A stretch of 64,000 nucleotides of DNA from Trichomonas vaginalis G3 (taxonomy: Eukaryota; Parabasalia; Trichomonadida; Trichomonadidae). A model generated the notes under the pieces. It was not told the origin of the DNA. It ran no database searches and saw only the letters and a list, made by a program, of their open reading frames with translations. Made by a program: the position numbers and the translations under genes. The stretch lies in the NCBI RefSeq assembly GCF_026262505.1, contig NC_067206.1, positions 6,724,879-6,788,878 on the forward strand, in the 5' to 3' direction. Shown here piece after piece: positions 19,656 through 29,807 of the stretch (within the stretch, counting starts at the first letter, position 1; each line of letters opens with the position of its first letter).

Positions 19656-19895
19656 TTTATTCGAATGAAAATTGAAAGAATTTAAGTTTGATCACAAAAA
19701 TATACGTCTTTGAAAAATTGAATGATCACAAATCAAATATATGAATGGAATATATAATAGGCTAGAGTTTATAAACATACTCATATTTGCTCAAATGTTT
19801 AGTAAAAATAACAATTATAAGTAAGGTTCGAAAAATTGATATATCTAAATGGTTTTAATCTTAATCAGATTTTCAATCTCCCAATTCTTGATAAA

Positions 19896-19946
19896 GATTG
19901 ATAACTTTACAAAAGACGTGGAATATAATTTGTAAAGTTATCAATC
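19896..19946. repeat. Hairpin with perfect 18-bp arms
   Basis: Arms GATTGATAACTTTACAAA at 19896-19913 and its exact complement at 19929-19946, with a 15-nt loop. It marks the left side of the gene-poor island that holds the cysteine protease and the paired small genes. Confidence 0.65.
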
Positions 19947-20026
19947 ACCATTAAGAATTAACATGACAGTGCAAAAATTTAAAACCGTTTTACTTATTCA
20001 ATTTTTTAACTGTTTTGTTAAAATAA

Positions 20027-20200
20027 ATGTTAGGTAGACCTAGGCCAAAAGCAATCCAAATAGAATTTGCCGAAACAACTACGACTAAGGTATATATCAA
20101 TGGTCGTGCAGAAACAGTGTTAACTCAACATCCACAAGTTGGCGTTAAAGAGTTTTTAACAAAAGAACAGCTTGCTAATTTTAAAAAAGGAAGAAAATAG
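20027..20200 (+). CDS. Small protein, 57 aa; one of a pair
   Basis: An intact frame from ATG to TAG encodes 57 residues starting MLGRPRPKAIQIEFAETTTT, with VYINGRAETVLTQ in the middle and a basic end (FKKGRK). A second, diverged copy lies at about 22669-22838, on the other side of the protease gene. The conservation between the copies is clearly at protein level (IQ.EFAE..TTKVY..G.A...LTQ.P.V.VK..LTKEQ.A.FK), which supports a real coding sequence. The function is unknown. It may belong to a virus-like (Maverick/Polinton) element together with the protease. Confidence 0.55.
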   Translation: MLGRPRPKAIQIEFAETTTTKVYINGRAETVLTQHPQVGVKEFLTKEQLANFKKGRK

Positions 20201-20402
20201 AAGGCTTTTCAACGAAAACAAATTATGTTCGCAAAATCTGCTATTATTTTTTTTTTTTTAAAAATTAAATCAATCAGCGCGAATCGCCCGATAGAATTAA
20301 GACACTTTAATCAAAACCTACAATAAATTAATTTGTTTATAAATATTTTTTATATTTTCGTTCAGAAATTTTAAACTTATTTTAAACAAACCAATAATAC
20401 TA

Positions 20403-20449
20403 TTCTTCGCTAATTGGTTGGCACAAAGCGCCAACCAATTAGCGAAGAA
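20403..20449. repeat. Perfect 20-bp hairpin
   Basis: Arm TTCTTCGCTAATTGGTTGGC at 20403-20422 is exactly complementary to 20430-20449, with a 7-nt loop. A long A run follows at about 20459-20470. A perfect 20-bp stem is unlikely by chance and implies recent origin or selection. Confidence 0.75.
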
Positions 20450-20507
20450 ATTTATTTTAAAAAAAAAAAATTATTATCAATTCATGAAATTAGTCTATAA
20501 TACCTTG

Positions 20508-20548
20508 GGTACCAACTTTGAGGACCTTCGATCCTCAAAGTTGATACC
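20508..20548. repeat. 17-bp hairpin with one mismatch
   Basis: Arm GGTACCAACTTTGAGGA at 20508-20524 pairs with 20532-20548, with one mismatch and a 7-nt loop. It lies 58 nt to the right of the perfect hairpin, and both have loops of seven. Confidence 0.7.
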
Positions 20549-21641
20549 TTCCATTTTGATATTGACACGACAGTCAAGTCGGTGAATTCTCGCAATCAGA
20601 ATGTGATTGTAAGGGATTCGCCGAATCCGGGTACTTTGCACTTGTGGTGTACCTGGGACGATTGTATTCTGATCACAATCAAACAAAACAGTTTTCCCAA
20701 AATTATTTTATGTCTCCAAATCATACTAATCCAAGTTTTATTTTGTCAATATTATATTTAGTTGGGTGGTCATTCATAAATTTTCAAGTGAAAAAAGCCA
20801 ATAATTTTTGATTTCCATATTGATTATTTTTATTCTTCAATACAAAGCAAACTAGATCTCAGATGTTTTGATAAAAATGATATATGCATTAGGAATTTCT
20901 ATATTTTTTAAAGTAAATAATGTCTTTATTTCACCAACAACAAGTAAATATAATAATCGTATCTAAGTGTATCCGTAAATATTTCGTAATTGTTATTGTT
21001 TGTGATATCAAATAATAACATTATGATAAGATATAAAATTTCAATATTAAATAAAACTCATGAAATCAGAGTAATTGTTTGGTGAATGAATATTACTTAG
21101 TAAGAAAAAGAGAAATCACTTCTGAAAAACTTCATGAAAGCATTTAAATATCGCGATTTAATCTCTCCAGAAAAATTGTATTAGCTGAATTACTGCATAT
21201 TTCAACTGTGTATTTACCATTTGAATGCGATTTATACATCTGATTATCTAACAAAAATTTTGGCTGGATACCATGAAGTCGAAATTTCATTTTTCATTGT
21301 ATGATTCTGAAAACGTGATTCATTGTTTTAATCATTTTTGAAGCTATCTTATTACTGTGAATGGTTTTTAACGACATTTACTAAAATTGCATAATATAAT
21401 CAGCCCAAAGAGGGTTCATCCGAATCAATATGCATTGAGAAAGTATAGATGGCTATGTTCTATTGCAATGTTCCATTGAAGGCTTTTTTAATAAAATACA
21501 TAGGGAGATTGGACGCATATAAATACCCTAGATATTTTTTAATTTTAAGGTTAATAAGTGACTCTGCCTTTCTGTAATTACAACATCTTTTAAAAAAAAA
21601 TTGAAATACACCGTCAACTAATTCTCAATTTTTTAAAAATT

Positions 21642-22514
21642 ATGACTGAGAGCAATGGTGCCGATGTTTACATTATTCATGATAACAATGAAAAAGGCAA
21701 AACAGAAGAATATCGTTGCCCTGATGACTCAGCCAATTATACATATAGTTTTCCAAATGAAAGTGATGAATTTATCATAATCACAGACTCTACAGAAATA
21801 TATATATATCGGATACTTCGTTACAATCTACCATCAAGATTATATTTCAAATCAAATATTGATGAATTATGCAAATATTTACTTAAAAATGGTGATACCG
21901 AATTACGCCCAGTTGAGCTTGGTGAATTAATCAATTGCTATTGTTCAAATAACAAATATGTTTATAATGATATGGGAAGTGGACCCGAAGATGTTCGCAA
22001 TGTTTTGAATGAAGGAGTAAATTATGTAGGATACAGTGGTACGCCAATACCCACCGATAAAGACTTCTTTGTTGCTCCATTATTCGTGCCAGATCAAGAA
22101 GACCAATCTAGCCCTGGTCATTTTATCACAGGAGTTTTTCAAAAACAACCTAATGGCTCAGAACATCCATATAAACTATACGTTTTTGATAGTTGTGGTT
22201 TTAGATCCAGCACTTTACGATTAGGTTACGAAGAATATGATGATGATGCTAAAGTAGAAATCGAAGTTCCAGTCGAAACTCTCAATAAAAAAAATTTACA
22301 AAAGAAGTCAGATACATGTCCATACTATACGTTTGTCGCAGCTCAAATTTTTTCGACCTATGATAATTTTGCTTCATTGTTTCGTTTTTGTAATGCAGAA
22401 TTCAGAAAATCAGGTGACACAAAAATTGATGAAGGTGTCAGAGACTTTTTAATCAAATATGGTGTGTCTCCTAAAGCTTTTAGAAATTTAAGGGACAGAG
22501 GAACCTTTGACTGA
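21642..22514 (+). CDS. Ulp1/adenain-like cysteine protease
   Basis: 290 residues. The catalytic pattern of the C48/C5 clan is present in order: His160 in SSPGHFITGVF, Asp183 in KLYVFDSCG, Gln220 six residues before Cys226, and Cys226 in SDTCPYYTFVAAQIF. The spacings (23, 37 and 6) suit the Ulp1/adenain fold. Residues 1-120 are an unrelated acidic region (EYRCPDDSANYTYSF, ELGELINCYC) that is not recognised. Such proteases remove SUMO/NEDD8-like tags or, in adenoviruses and Maverick elements, process virion proteins. The small paired genes on both sides favour an element origin, but no other Maverick gene is visible. The ATG at 21642 is the first in frame. Confidence 0.65.
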   Translation: MTESNGADVYIIHDNNEKGKTEEYRCPDDSANYTYSFPNESDEFIIITDSTEIYIYRILRYNLPSRLYFKSNIDELCKYLLKNGDTELRPVELGELINCYCSNNKYVYNDMGSGPEDVRNVLNEGVNYVGYSGTPIPTDKDFFVAPLFVPDQEDQSSPGHFITGVFQKQPNGSEHPYKLYVFDSCGFRSSTLRLGYEEYDDDAKVEIEVPVETLNKKNLQKKSDTCPYYTFVAAQIFSTYDNFASLFRFCNAEFRKSGDTKIDEGVRDFLIKYGVSPKAFRNLRDRGTFD

Positions 22515-22668
22515 CGGACCTTCTCCAGTACTCTATTAGAGCTTAACTTTAATAAACATTCAATATTTTATTACCTATTATTTGATGCACTGAATGCTTA
22601 TGCTGAAACTCATAAGTTTCCATCATTCTCAAGCTCAGGCAAATCGTATGAAAATTTGAAATTTAAGG

Positions 22669-22838
22669 TTGGTGTCCATAGCTTTTAGAACTAGGCCAGA
22701 CACAATCCAAAAAGAATTTGCCGAAGCAGCTACTACTAAAGTATATAGCGATGGTTGTGCAGCAACATTCCTAACTCAAAATCCACGAGTTAGCGTTAAA
22801 GCGCATTTAACAAAAGAGCAGTTTGCCAAATTTAAACT
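22669..22838 (+). pseudogene. Second, diverged copy of the 57-aa small gene
   Basis: This stretch is clearly related to 20027-20200 in both DNA and protein (IQKEFAEAATTKVY, LTQNPRVSVKAHLTKEQFAKFK). It looks decayed relative to the first copy. It lies about 150 nt after the protease stop, in the same orientation. Confidence 0.55.
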
Positions 22839-24609
22839 CGTTTTCCTTTGTAAAGTCTCCTCGCCTGTAGCCTACCCCAAGACTTTTATTTTCTGCCAAA
22901 TAAATATGTATCATGAGTAATTTCTTTTTTTAAAGTTTGTTCATATCTTTGTTGTAAATAAAATTATAAATTATTTCAATCTTCTTAAAAGCATGAATTA
23001 ATTCAATATGTTGTTATGTAACCATATGTCTTCATAAATTGAAAATGGATTTTGGACAATATATATTTATTTATGAACATTATCAAATAATTATATTCAT
23101 TATCTGAATTCTTCAGAACTGTTACAAAATAAAAGTCTTAGTATAGATTAAATAAGCATTATGAGGATTTCATTGGATTAATTCAACTTCAATTCAACAA
23201 ATTTTAATATCATATTTTATAAGCAAATATTAAAATCTTTTGAAGTATAAATCAAGCATTATCTCTTAGTATGTTTGAATACATGTGGATTAAGTTCATT
23301 TTTGGGAGAAATCTCATATGATAATTTTAATGTCTATGATATATTTAAACAATCATATCACTTTAGTTACATATATTGACGATTTGCATTTTGACTAAGA
23401 ATACATTCTCAAATATGTATGTATTGAGAACTAGCATTTCTATTCAATGCAAAAATATGGTTTCTAGTGTTTTATTAGTAGGTTCAAAGAAATACAATTC
23501 GATGGAAAGATCATAAGTATATCAAAACCATATCTTACTATTAATCTACATGATGCAATTTTCAAAATCTGCCAGAATATACAAAATTCAGATAAAAATC
23601 GAAATTATATTGAAAGGAGAAATGATTATTTACACTAATAATAAAAAGCTAGAGTTGATTTTTTACTTTGTTGTCACTTTTATTTCTAATGGAACCCAAC
23701 TTTTAATCCATGTTGGAACAAAGCAAAGCATTATTGGTCAAATAGATTTAATATATAATTAATTGTCCTTCATGAACATTCAAACATATTTTGATTATTA
23801 TTTCAAAATAATTGAACAACTTAAGTCACCCATCTTCCTCAAGAAAGACAAAAATATTTTCCTACCCACGTTCTCATTTTTATCCAAATTTGCAAAAAGC
23901 GGGGGAAGAAGAACAAATTCTTGGGCTAAGAAGAAAATTACTGACCAGAATGTTTTCTGTCAATCTTCCTCCTCTTATTGTTGGAACTATTTATACTCAA
24001 AACAGATTTCCAATAATATTATTTCACCGAATTAACAAAGAAATCCAATTTATTTTATAATACACATATTACTGATTCTATGTTCAGTAATTTTAGTTTC
24101 CTCAAGTACGTTACCAAATTGAGAGGAAAAAATAAAGCATTATTATTTTAATCTATATACTATCCTAAAGCATAATATCATATAATTTTTATTTATATTT
24201 TTCTGAGATAAGCCTAAAAATTGAATGTTGTCATTTGGTCGGTCTCCCTATCGTACCTTCCCCCACAATATTGATACGACCCCTTTTAAAAAATTTGAAT
24301 AGGCGTTATCGTTTATGAAAGAGAGTTTAAATTAATTCATTAATTTTAGATTTCATTGAAATATGTCTATGAAATTCAGATTTGTTTTCGTTCTACCGAT
24401 ATATGATGGGAGTAGAAGAGTTGATAAGAATAAAAATATATAATTTTTGAATGTATAATAATATTCGGCCCTGACTTCGTCATTAATTAGATTTTCATGC
24501 CATCAAATTGAGCAGGAATAATAAATTGCATAAAAATATTAAAATTTGTAAAATGGAAATAATAGTTTAAGTTTACTAGTATACTTGGTAATCAAAAATA
24601 TTCTTTATT
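22839..24609. other. AT-rich region without recognisable genes
   Basis: Short overlapping ORFs at 23550-24060 lack ATG starts in the better frame and match no family. A diverged copy of the dispersed approximately 85-bp repeat lies at 24240-24325. Nothing else was recognised. Confidence 0.5.
24240..24325. repeat. Dispersed ~85-bp repeat, copy A (diverged)
   Basis: Shares GTCTCCCTATC, CAATATTGA, AAAAATTTGAATA and TTTATGAA-GA in the same order and spacing with copies at 47534-47618 and 47764-47849. The CCTTCCCCC tract inside makes it stand out from the AT-rich background. Confidence 0.5.
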
Positions 24610-25005
24610 TTATACGAGGGCTTGTTCTATCTTTATCTTTAAGTTTTCAATATTCTTCTTCAATCTAGAGTTATCCTTCTTAACAATTGAGCATGCAACA
24701 ACTGGACGAGAAACACCACAAGCACGACCAAGTGCAGCACGAGATGGGACAAAAATATATTGTACATTCTTATCTTCGCAAAGAAGTGGAAGATGCATAA
24801 CAATTTCGATTGGATCTGTATCACCAGCAATAAGGACTATTTCTGCTACTGAACGATTGAGTGTCTTTGTAACTTCGTTAGCACCTTTGCGAAGTTGTTT
24901 GTTCTGAGAAGCATCCTTAACAAGTTCTAAGATAGCGGCATTGAGCTCACTTGAAGCAAGTGGATAAGCTTTTGGTGAAACACCTGGTGGGAGATCTGTG
25001 GACAT
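24610..25005 (-). CDS. SNU13: SNU13 / 15.5K, L7Ae-family snoRNP and U4 snRNP protein
   Basis: 131 residues, matching the usual SNU13 length. It follows human SNU13 almost without gaps: PKAYPLAS at 11-18, the K-turn-binding QLRKGANEVTKTLNRS at 37-52, HLPLLCEDKNVQYIFVPS at 71-88, and ALGRACGVSRPVVACSI at 91-107. It binds K-turns of C/D-box snoRNAs and U4 snRNA and nucleates assembly of fibrillarin and NOP56/58 or PRP31. Fibrillarin is encoded 19 kb away in this window. The start is the first ATG; the promoter side has TTTTTTTCCCCTTTGAAAGG on the coding strand about 40-60 nt upstream. Confidence 0.96.
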   Translation of the reverse strand: MSTDLPPGVSPKAYPLASSELNAAILELVKDASQNKQLRKGANEVTKTLNRSVAEIVLIAGDTDPIEIVMHLPLLCEDKNVQYIFVPSRAALGRACGVSRPVVACSIVKKDNSRLKKNIENLKIKIEQALV

Positions 25006-25567
25006 GATTTTGTACTAAAATGCAAAGACCACAAATTTGCCCTTTCAAAGGGGAAAAAAAGGTCCTCCAAGATTTTAAAGTGTCTCTCGAGATTGAGAGC
25101 ATAGATCTGTTCTGCTGGCTTTCTCATCGATCGTTTAACTCCACTTCTAGGTGTAGATCTAAATGGTCTAAATTTTATGATTAAAATCGAAAAATTATTT
25201 TAAAAAGTTGATGAATATGATATTATTTAGATTACTACAAAGTCTTCTTAGCTGTATATATGTTATTACTATTGTATCTTTAATAGTGCTACCATATATT
25301 ACTATATTTCGATATCTTGAAATTTTTTCTTTTGAATTATATTCATATGTCATATGATAATCTTAAGATGGTTAATTTGGCAACACTTGGCTTATTTATG
25401 TCCTTTAAATCAAAATTAATTGATATAGAAAATTTTTTATTCTAAGTGCAAAGAGTCCATTTAATATAATAGACATAGTTTGATGTTGAATAGATTAAGA
25501 TGTCATAAACATAGAGAAATTTTATTATAAAAAAAAACAATCAAACATAAAATAGGTAAAATTACTG
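25006..25567. other. Intergenic region, SNU13 promoter side
   Basis: The block 25041-25064 reads on the minus strand as a T run, then CCCC, TTTGAAAGGGC. It contains CCTTT, which resembles the trichomonad M5 core motif. The rest is AT-rich with no gene recognised. Confidence 0.45.
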
Positions 25568-26389
25568 TCATCTAAAGTCTCCTCTTGACTTATTAATGCC
25601 TGGAGGATGATAGATAAAGTCAGTTCTGCCTCCTGTAGTATTGTACTGAGTCTTCTGTCGTTTTTGTTGAGATCTTGCTGTTTGAGCCTTCTTTGGAACT
25701 TCGTATTGATCTACAACATCATGAAGTCTTTGAACTAAGTTAGTTAAATGCTCTATTTCTTCAGCTAATATACGATTTTCTTCAAGTAAATCTTTTTTAT
25801 CGAAGTAGAAGATAGATCGTGTTCTTGTTTCGGGTATTTCAGGAATTAATGGGCTTCTCTTTGAATTCATCGAAGTCAATCTAGATTTTGTTTTAGTGTT
25901 TGCATTCTTTTCGTTAAAATTAGATCCTTGAGTCATAAATAATGGTGGACCTTGATAGTCTCTCATTGATGCTGATGTATAGCAAACACTTACTGTGAAA
26001 TTGATTGAGCCAAAATCATCATCGCGTTTTCCCTTGAAATTACCAATATATTGTGCTTGCACGTATCTGTTTGGATTTTGAAGTGCCTTTTCAAATTGGG
26101 CGCTAAGTTTAATTCTATCTTGTGCTAAACGAACAGAAGTATGACCTGGACGAGGTGCTCGTACTGTTATTTCTATGGGGCATGCTTCAATGATTTCAGC
26201 TTGTGGGATTTTCAGCATCATTCTCTTACCTTCTGATATATTTACAGTTCCAGGAGGAGATCTTGAACGAAAAACTTCCACTGCTGGAAGCATAAATAAT
26301 CTATACATAATAATGAAATCTGCCTCTATTCTATTATTAAGTTCCATTGTATCAAAAAAGATCTGGAAAACAAACTCTGCTCTCTCCAT
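25568..26389 (-). CDS. Hypothetical protein, C2-like N-domain and coiled coil
   Basis: 273 residues from the ATG at 26387-26389 (MERAEFVFQIFFD). The frame extends further upstream only from a TTG. Residues 1-140 look beta-rich with alternating strands (AEFVFQIFF, ADFIIMYRLF, RMMLKIPQAEIIEACPIEITVRAP, YVQAQYIGNFKG, GSINFTVSVCY), possibly a C2-type sandwich as found in transition-zone proteins. Residues 205-235 form a short coiled coil (KKDLLEENRILAEEIEHLTNLVQRLHDVV). The tail is basic and glycine-rich. Family not recognised; the C2 suggestion is inference. A TTTTTTTCCCCTTCGC block lies about 55 nt upstream. Confidence 0.7.
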   Translation of the reverse strand: MERAEFVFQIFFDTMELNNRIEADFIIMYRLFMLPAVEVFRSRSPPGTVNISEGKRMMLKIPQAEIIEACPIEITVRAPRPGHTSVRLAQDRIKLSAQFEKALQNPNRYVQAQYIGNFKGKRDDDFGSINFTVSVCYTSASMRDYQGPPLFMTQGSNFNEKNANTKTKSRLTSMNSKRSPLIPEIPETRTRSIFYFDKKDLLEENRILAEEIEHLTNLVQRLHDVVDQYEVPKKAQTARSQQKRQKTQYNTTGGRTDFIYHPPGINKSRGDFR

Positions 26390-26720
26390 TTTTTTTTGTT
26401 TTATAAAAAAAATGTACGTTAAATTTACATTTACATTATTGCGAAGGGGAAAAAAATGGAGCAAAAAAACTTCCTGAAAGAATGAAATAAATTTTAATTC
26501 ATAAAAAACAAAAAAATCTTCAAATCAATTTTGGAAATTGAAAGTAATTATCTGTCATAGGACTTTTACGTATACTTAATTCAACCCAATAGATAATGTA
26601 TTTTGATATCTTGATGAAAGATCTAAAAAAAAAATTTTATATGGTGTATTTTGTTTATGAAAACAATAAAATATATAACAAGGGTTCTCTTACATAACTA
26701 AGAGAAAAATAAAAATAAAA
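26390..26720. other. Intergenic spacer
   Basis: AT-rich, with no gene recognised apart from the upstream CCCC block of the preceding minus-strand gene near 26447. Confidence 0.4.
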
Positions 26721-29165
26721 TTAATTAGTAGGAAGTAAAGATCTGTAAGCATCGAACATCTTAAATGCCGGAACTTCCAATTGCTTCGGGTCATCAAATT
26801 TCTCGAATGCCTCTATGAATTCCATTGACTCTTGTGTGTTTCCAGCGATTGCTGCAATGTGTTCTGCAATTTCCTTCTTGGATACAAATTTTCCAAGCCT
26901 AAAAAGAATTGCTACTCGGTAAATGATATCCTGTTTTTCATCGATATCGATGAAAAGCGATGAAATTATCGTATTAACGATGTCAACAGAGAATTCACTC
27001 AAATCTATGTTTGGAATCACAACAATATTTCCTAATACTTCTACAGCTTTGACGCAAAGAATACGAGGAACATCTTGGTTGATCATTGGAAGTATGTATG
27101 TCAGAACTGAACTAAGCATTTGTGGAATCTTTTTGACCAGTTTGTAGCAGAAGTCCAGTGAATCCTTAATATTGTCTTTGTCGTTACTCTCGAATGTTTG
27201 ACGAAGACATTCATCAAGGAAACTGTTGTCATCGCCAAAAATAAAAGGTGCCAAATACAAAAGGACTCGGAAATGTTCTCGAGTAAGGTATTCTGGTATG
27301 ACATTCGATAGCCATTGAACAATGAATTCACCGTATGTTGATGGATTGCACCAATTGTGTCCAAGAGAATTTCCGATGAATTTGGCCAGTGGATTTTGGA
27401 TCGCTGGGTCTGTATTGACGAAGTAGTCACGTAGTAATGGGAATAATTGGTTGAATATTGAGTAAAAGTACTCTTTGTAGTAAGAATCGATTTCGAATTT
27501 AGGAACTCCTTCAATAATTGTGCAAATAAAGTCGATATTCTGCTGGTAGTTGTCATTCTGGAGCTCTGCTTGAACGGCATCGCCCATCAACTGTGAGAGA
27601 TCGTCCATGATAATTCGAATGTTGTTTTCTGGAGTGACGCGAGGGAATATGTTGTACAGACTTTTAAGAATTTGACATGCCACATCCGATGTAGCGTTAG
27701 GAATCATTGTAAGAAGCGGCTGTATCAGTTTATCTGGCTCATTGACAAAATTTTTCCAGAAAAGAGGAGCTATGGCTGCAACAGTTGTAGCAACTTGTAG
27801 TGGTAATATTTCTGTAAACATCAGCATCTTTTCTAATAATTGTGGGGCAGATTCACTTGCGTATAATGCACATGTTCGGCAGAAGTACACAATTGTAAAT
27901 GGTGTCTCCTCCATTTCAAGGAGTTTGCTGGCAGCACTTGTTGACAACATAATGCGGAATGGCTCGGAAACTGTAGATATGGCGTAGAATACACCTGGTG
28001 TAGGATCGTGTATTGCTTGTGAGAGTAAACGAGCGAATATCTTGTTAGGCTCTTTAGTTAATGTGTAAAATAAAATTTCTAAATCTTGTGTAATGTATTT
28101 GAAATCGCCCGTATTAACAATATCGATCATGAACATAAGAACGTTTTCAATAAGAACTTCGAATGGCTCTGCAATTTCACCTTGGCCGGAATATGGATCA
28201 CAGAAGTAACCAATGGAGCAACAGATGAATTCTGATGCAATGTCAAGTAAGCTGAATAATTCTGACTCTAAGCCGATCTCTAAAAGCTTCTGTAAAAATG
28301 CCATAAATCTACTAAAGAAATTTGTAGTAAATTCGGTATTTTCTGGCTGTGCAAAATACTCAGGCATATAGTCAAGACCTTGGTGGTATATAAATGATGA
28401 AAAGGCATACTGATCTGCAGTAGCTTCGCCAGAAACATTATTATCTGCAATATCCAAAACTAATTGGAACAAATTAGTAATGTAAACAACTTCTTCTGGA
28501 CAAAGGTTAATATAAGGAACTGCTGAGATAGCATACTCAAACATAGTTGCAATAGAAGAATAAAACTCTCTTTCTTGAGATGCTTGAACGACAATGGGGA
28601 ATATATCTGTACACGCATCGAATATTGTCTGATGCATAACAGAAGTATGAAATCTAAACCATTCAGTTGTTACTGGAGCTCCTTGTAATAATTGCATGAA
28701 ATAGGGAACCATATCGCTTAGTTTATGGTTTAGTGCTTCATAATTAAAGTATGGAGGAACAAGAAGCTCGAAGCAAAATTGGAAAAATGGAATTTGATAA
28801 TCCAATGGTAAAAAAGAGACTTGGTCCATGTAATCTAATCGTCCTGATGTTATTATTGCCAATGCATTTAATAATATTGGTACACACCTTTCATCGTACG
28901 TTTTATTTTCTTCGGAAACTTTTTCAATGATGAATTCGAATATATTTTCGACGGAATTATCATCTAGTTCTTGAATAAGTTCTTTTAATTTATTGCGGAG
29001 GCATACTGCTGCGTTAAATACTACAACAGAATATTTCGAGCTTTTAATCAGCTCAATTGACATATCCAAGCTTTCGTTTGACTTTTCCCATTCGATAATC
29101 TCCTTAGCAAATTTTCCATGTGCTTGATTTTCGAGAATGATCCGCTCAATTCTCGATAAATCCAT
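26721..29165 (-). CDS. Karyopherin-beta (importin-13/transportin-3-like)
   Basis: 814 residues, all alpha helical HEAT repeats. The N-terminal region follows the importin-beta N-domain pattern: an initial helix, then SIELIKSSKYSVVVFNAAVCLRNKLKELI at about 36-64, equivalent to LL.S....VQFFAAQTLRNKI in IPO13 and TNPO3. Later helices such as LQVATTVAAIAPLFWKNFVNEPDKLIQPLLTMIP and NPLAKFIGNSLGHNW also fit that subgroup. Such receptors carry cargo through nuclear pores under Ran-GTP control. The length is somewhat shorter than the 900-960 residues usual in animals and yeast. The first ATG (29163-29165) was taken as the start. Confidence 0.75.
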   Translation of the reverse strand: MDLSRIERIILENQAHGKFAKEIIEWEKSNESLDMSIELIKSSKYSVVVFNAAVCLRNKLKELIQELDDNSVENIFEFIIEKVSEENKTYDERCVPILLNALAIITSGRLDYMDQVSFLPLDYQIPFFQFCFELLVPPYFNYEALNHKLSDMVPYFMQLLQGAPVTTEWFRFHTSVMHQTIFDACTDIFPIVVQASQEREFYSSIATMFEYAISAVPYINLCPEEVVYITNLFQLVLDIADNNVSGEATADQYAFSSFIYHQGLDYMPEYFAQPENTEFTTNFFSRFMAFLQKLLEIGLESELFSLLDIASEFICCSIGYFCDPYSGQGEIAEPFEVLIENVLMFMIDIVNTGDFKYITQDLEILFYTLTKEPNKIFARLLSQAIHDPTPGVFYAISTVSEPFRIMLSTSAASKLLEMEETPFTIVYFCRTCALYASESAPQLLEKMLMFTEILPLQVATTVAAIAPLFWKNFVNEPDKLIQPLLTMIPNATSDVACQILKSLYNIFPRVTPENNIRIIMDDLSQLMGDAVQAELQNDNYQQNIDFICTIIEGVPKFEIDSYYKEYFYSIFNQLFPLLRDYFVNTDPAIQNPLAKFIGNSLGHNWCNPSTYGEFIVQWLSNVIPEYLTREHFRVLLYLAPFIFGDDNSFLDECLRQTFESNDKDNIKDSLDFCYKLVKKIPQMLSSVLTYILPMINQDVPRILCVKAVEVLGNIVVIPNIDLSEFSVDIVNTIISSLFIDIDEKQDIIYRVAILFRLGKFVSKKEIAEHIAAIAGNTQESMEFIEAFEKFDDPKQLEVPAFKMFDAYRSLLPTN

Positions 29166-29807
29166 CTCGCGCCAATGTAAACTTTCTAAAGTGTAACAAA
29201 TTTGAATATCGGAATATAAAAAGATTATGATAGTATATGCCTAATTAAAGTATTGCATGTAGTAATGAAACTTATTGAATTTTTTGAGAAATTGAATCTA
29301 ACAGTTTATGAATTAACGATTAATGATTTTCTTCGAGTTAAAATACAATATTAAGCGGAATCAATGCATTGTAACCAATCGGAGGCAACCAAATAAATCT
29401 TGGAAAGTGAAAATGTAAATGCAAAAATTGTTAAAATTCATATTAAAAAATGAAAAAAGAAAATATTTTGGAAAAATTTCCAAAATTAATATCGATGAAT
29501 ATATATATTTTTAGGTATTGCAATTAGCTATATGCTAAATTTTGCTTAATAAACTAATTTAATAGTTCAATTGATAAATTTATCGTGAAAAAGATAAATT
29601 TAACATGAAATATGGCGTGAAATATCATGTATACCAATAATTTCATCATAAATCGAGTTAATCGACAAAATTCTCTTTCTGTCAAGTAAAGATTGCATTT
29701 TTAAATCACATTTGTTATTTAATTAGACTTTGCATCATTTTGGTCAGTAATTACCTCAAATAAAATGCTTCCATTGAAGATTTTGGAAATTTCAAACGTT
29801 CATTAGA
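29166..29807. other. Intergenic region between divergent genes
   Basis: AT-rich, with no gene or repeat recognised. It contains promoters for the karyopherin (minus) and the small gene at 29808 (plus). Confidence 0.45.

Larger units (their letters stand above)
19442..20026. other. Intergenic region with G-run direct repeats and a hairpin
   Basis: No gene was recognised. Contains a CCCCC block just upstream of the ankyrin gene on its coding strand (19455-19459), two copies of AAAGTCTTTTCAGGGGGG (19607-19655) and an 18-bp inverted repeat (19896-19946), the last two listed separately. Confidence 0.5.
20201..21641. other. Gene-poor stretch with hairpins and a GC-richer patch
   Basis: Two strong hairpins lie at 20403-20449 and 20508-20548. 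The patch 20500-20690 is richer in G and C than its surroundings and has further small palindromes (GGATTCG-C-CGAATCC at 20614-20628; CAATCA/TGATTG at 20593-20609). It is open in more than one frame, which suggests the relic of a coding region, but the family was not recognised. The remainder, 20700-21641, is AT-rich with nothing recognised. Confidence 0.45.
20027..22838 (+). mobile_element. Possible Maverick/Polinton-derived fragment
   Basis: The stretch contains a Ulp1/adenain-like cysteine protease, the kind of protease Mavericks carry, flanked by two copies of a small gene and several hairpins. No integrase, DNA polymerase B, packaging ATPase or long terminal inverted repeats are visible. 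If it derives from such an element it is only a small part and clearly not whole. Age cannot be judged beyond the visible divergence of the two small copies. A host origin for the protease is the main alternative. Confidence 0.3.

Noticed and set aside
20590-20660. Possible tRNA-like structure in the GC-richer patch
   Set aside because: The palindrome GGATTCG-C-CGAATCC recalls a T arm, but loop size, anticodon arm and acceptor stem do not fit a tRNA.
23763-24060. Overlapping frames of 82-90 codons
   Set aside because: The better-looking frame has no ATG at its start and neither matches any known protein.
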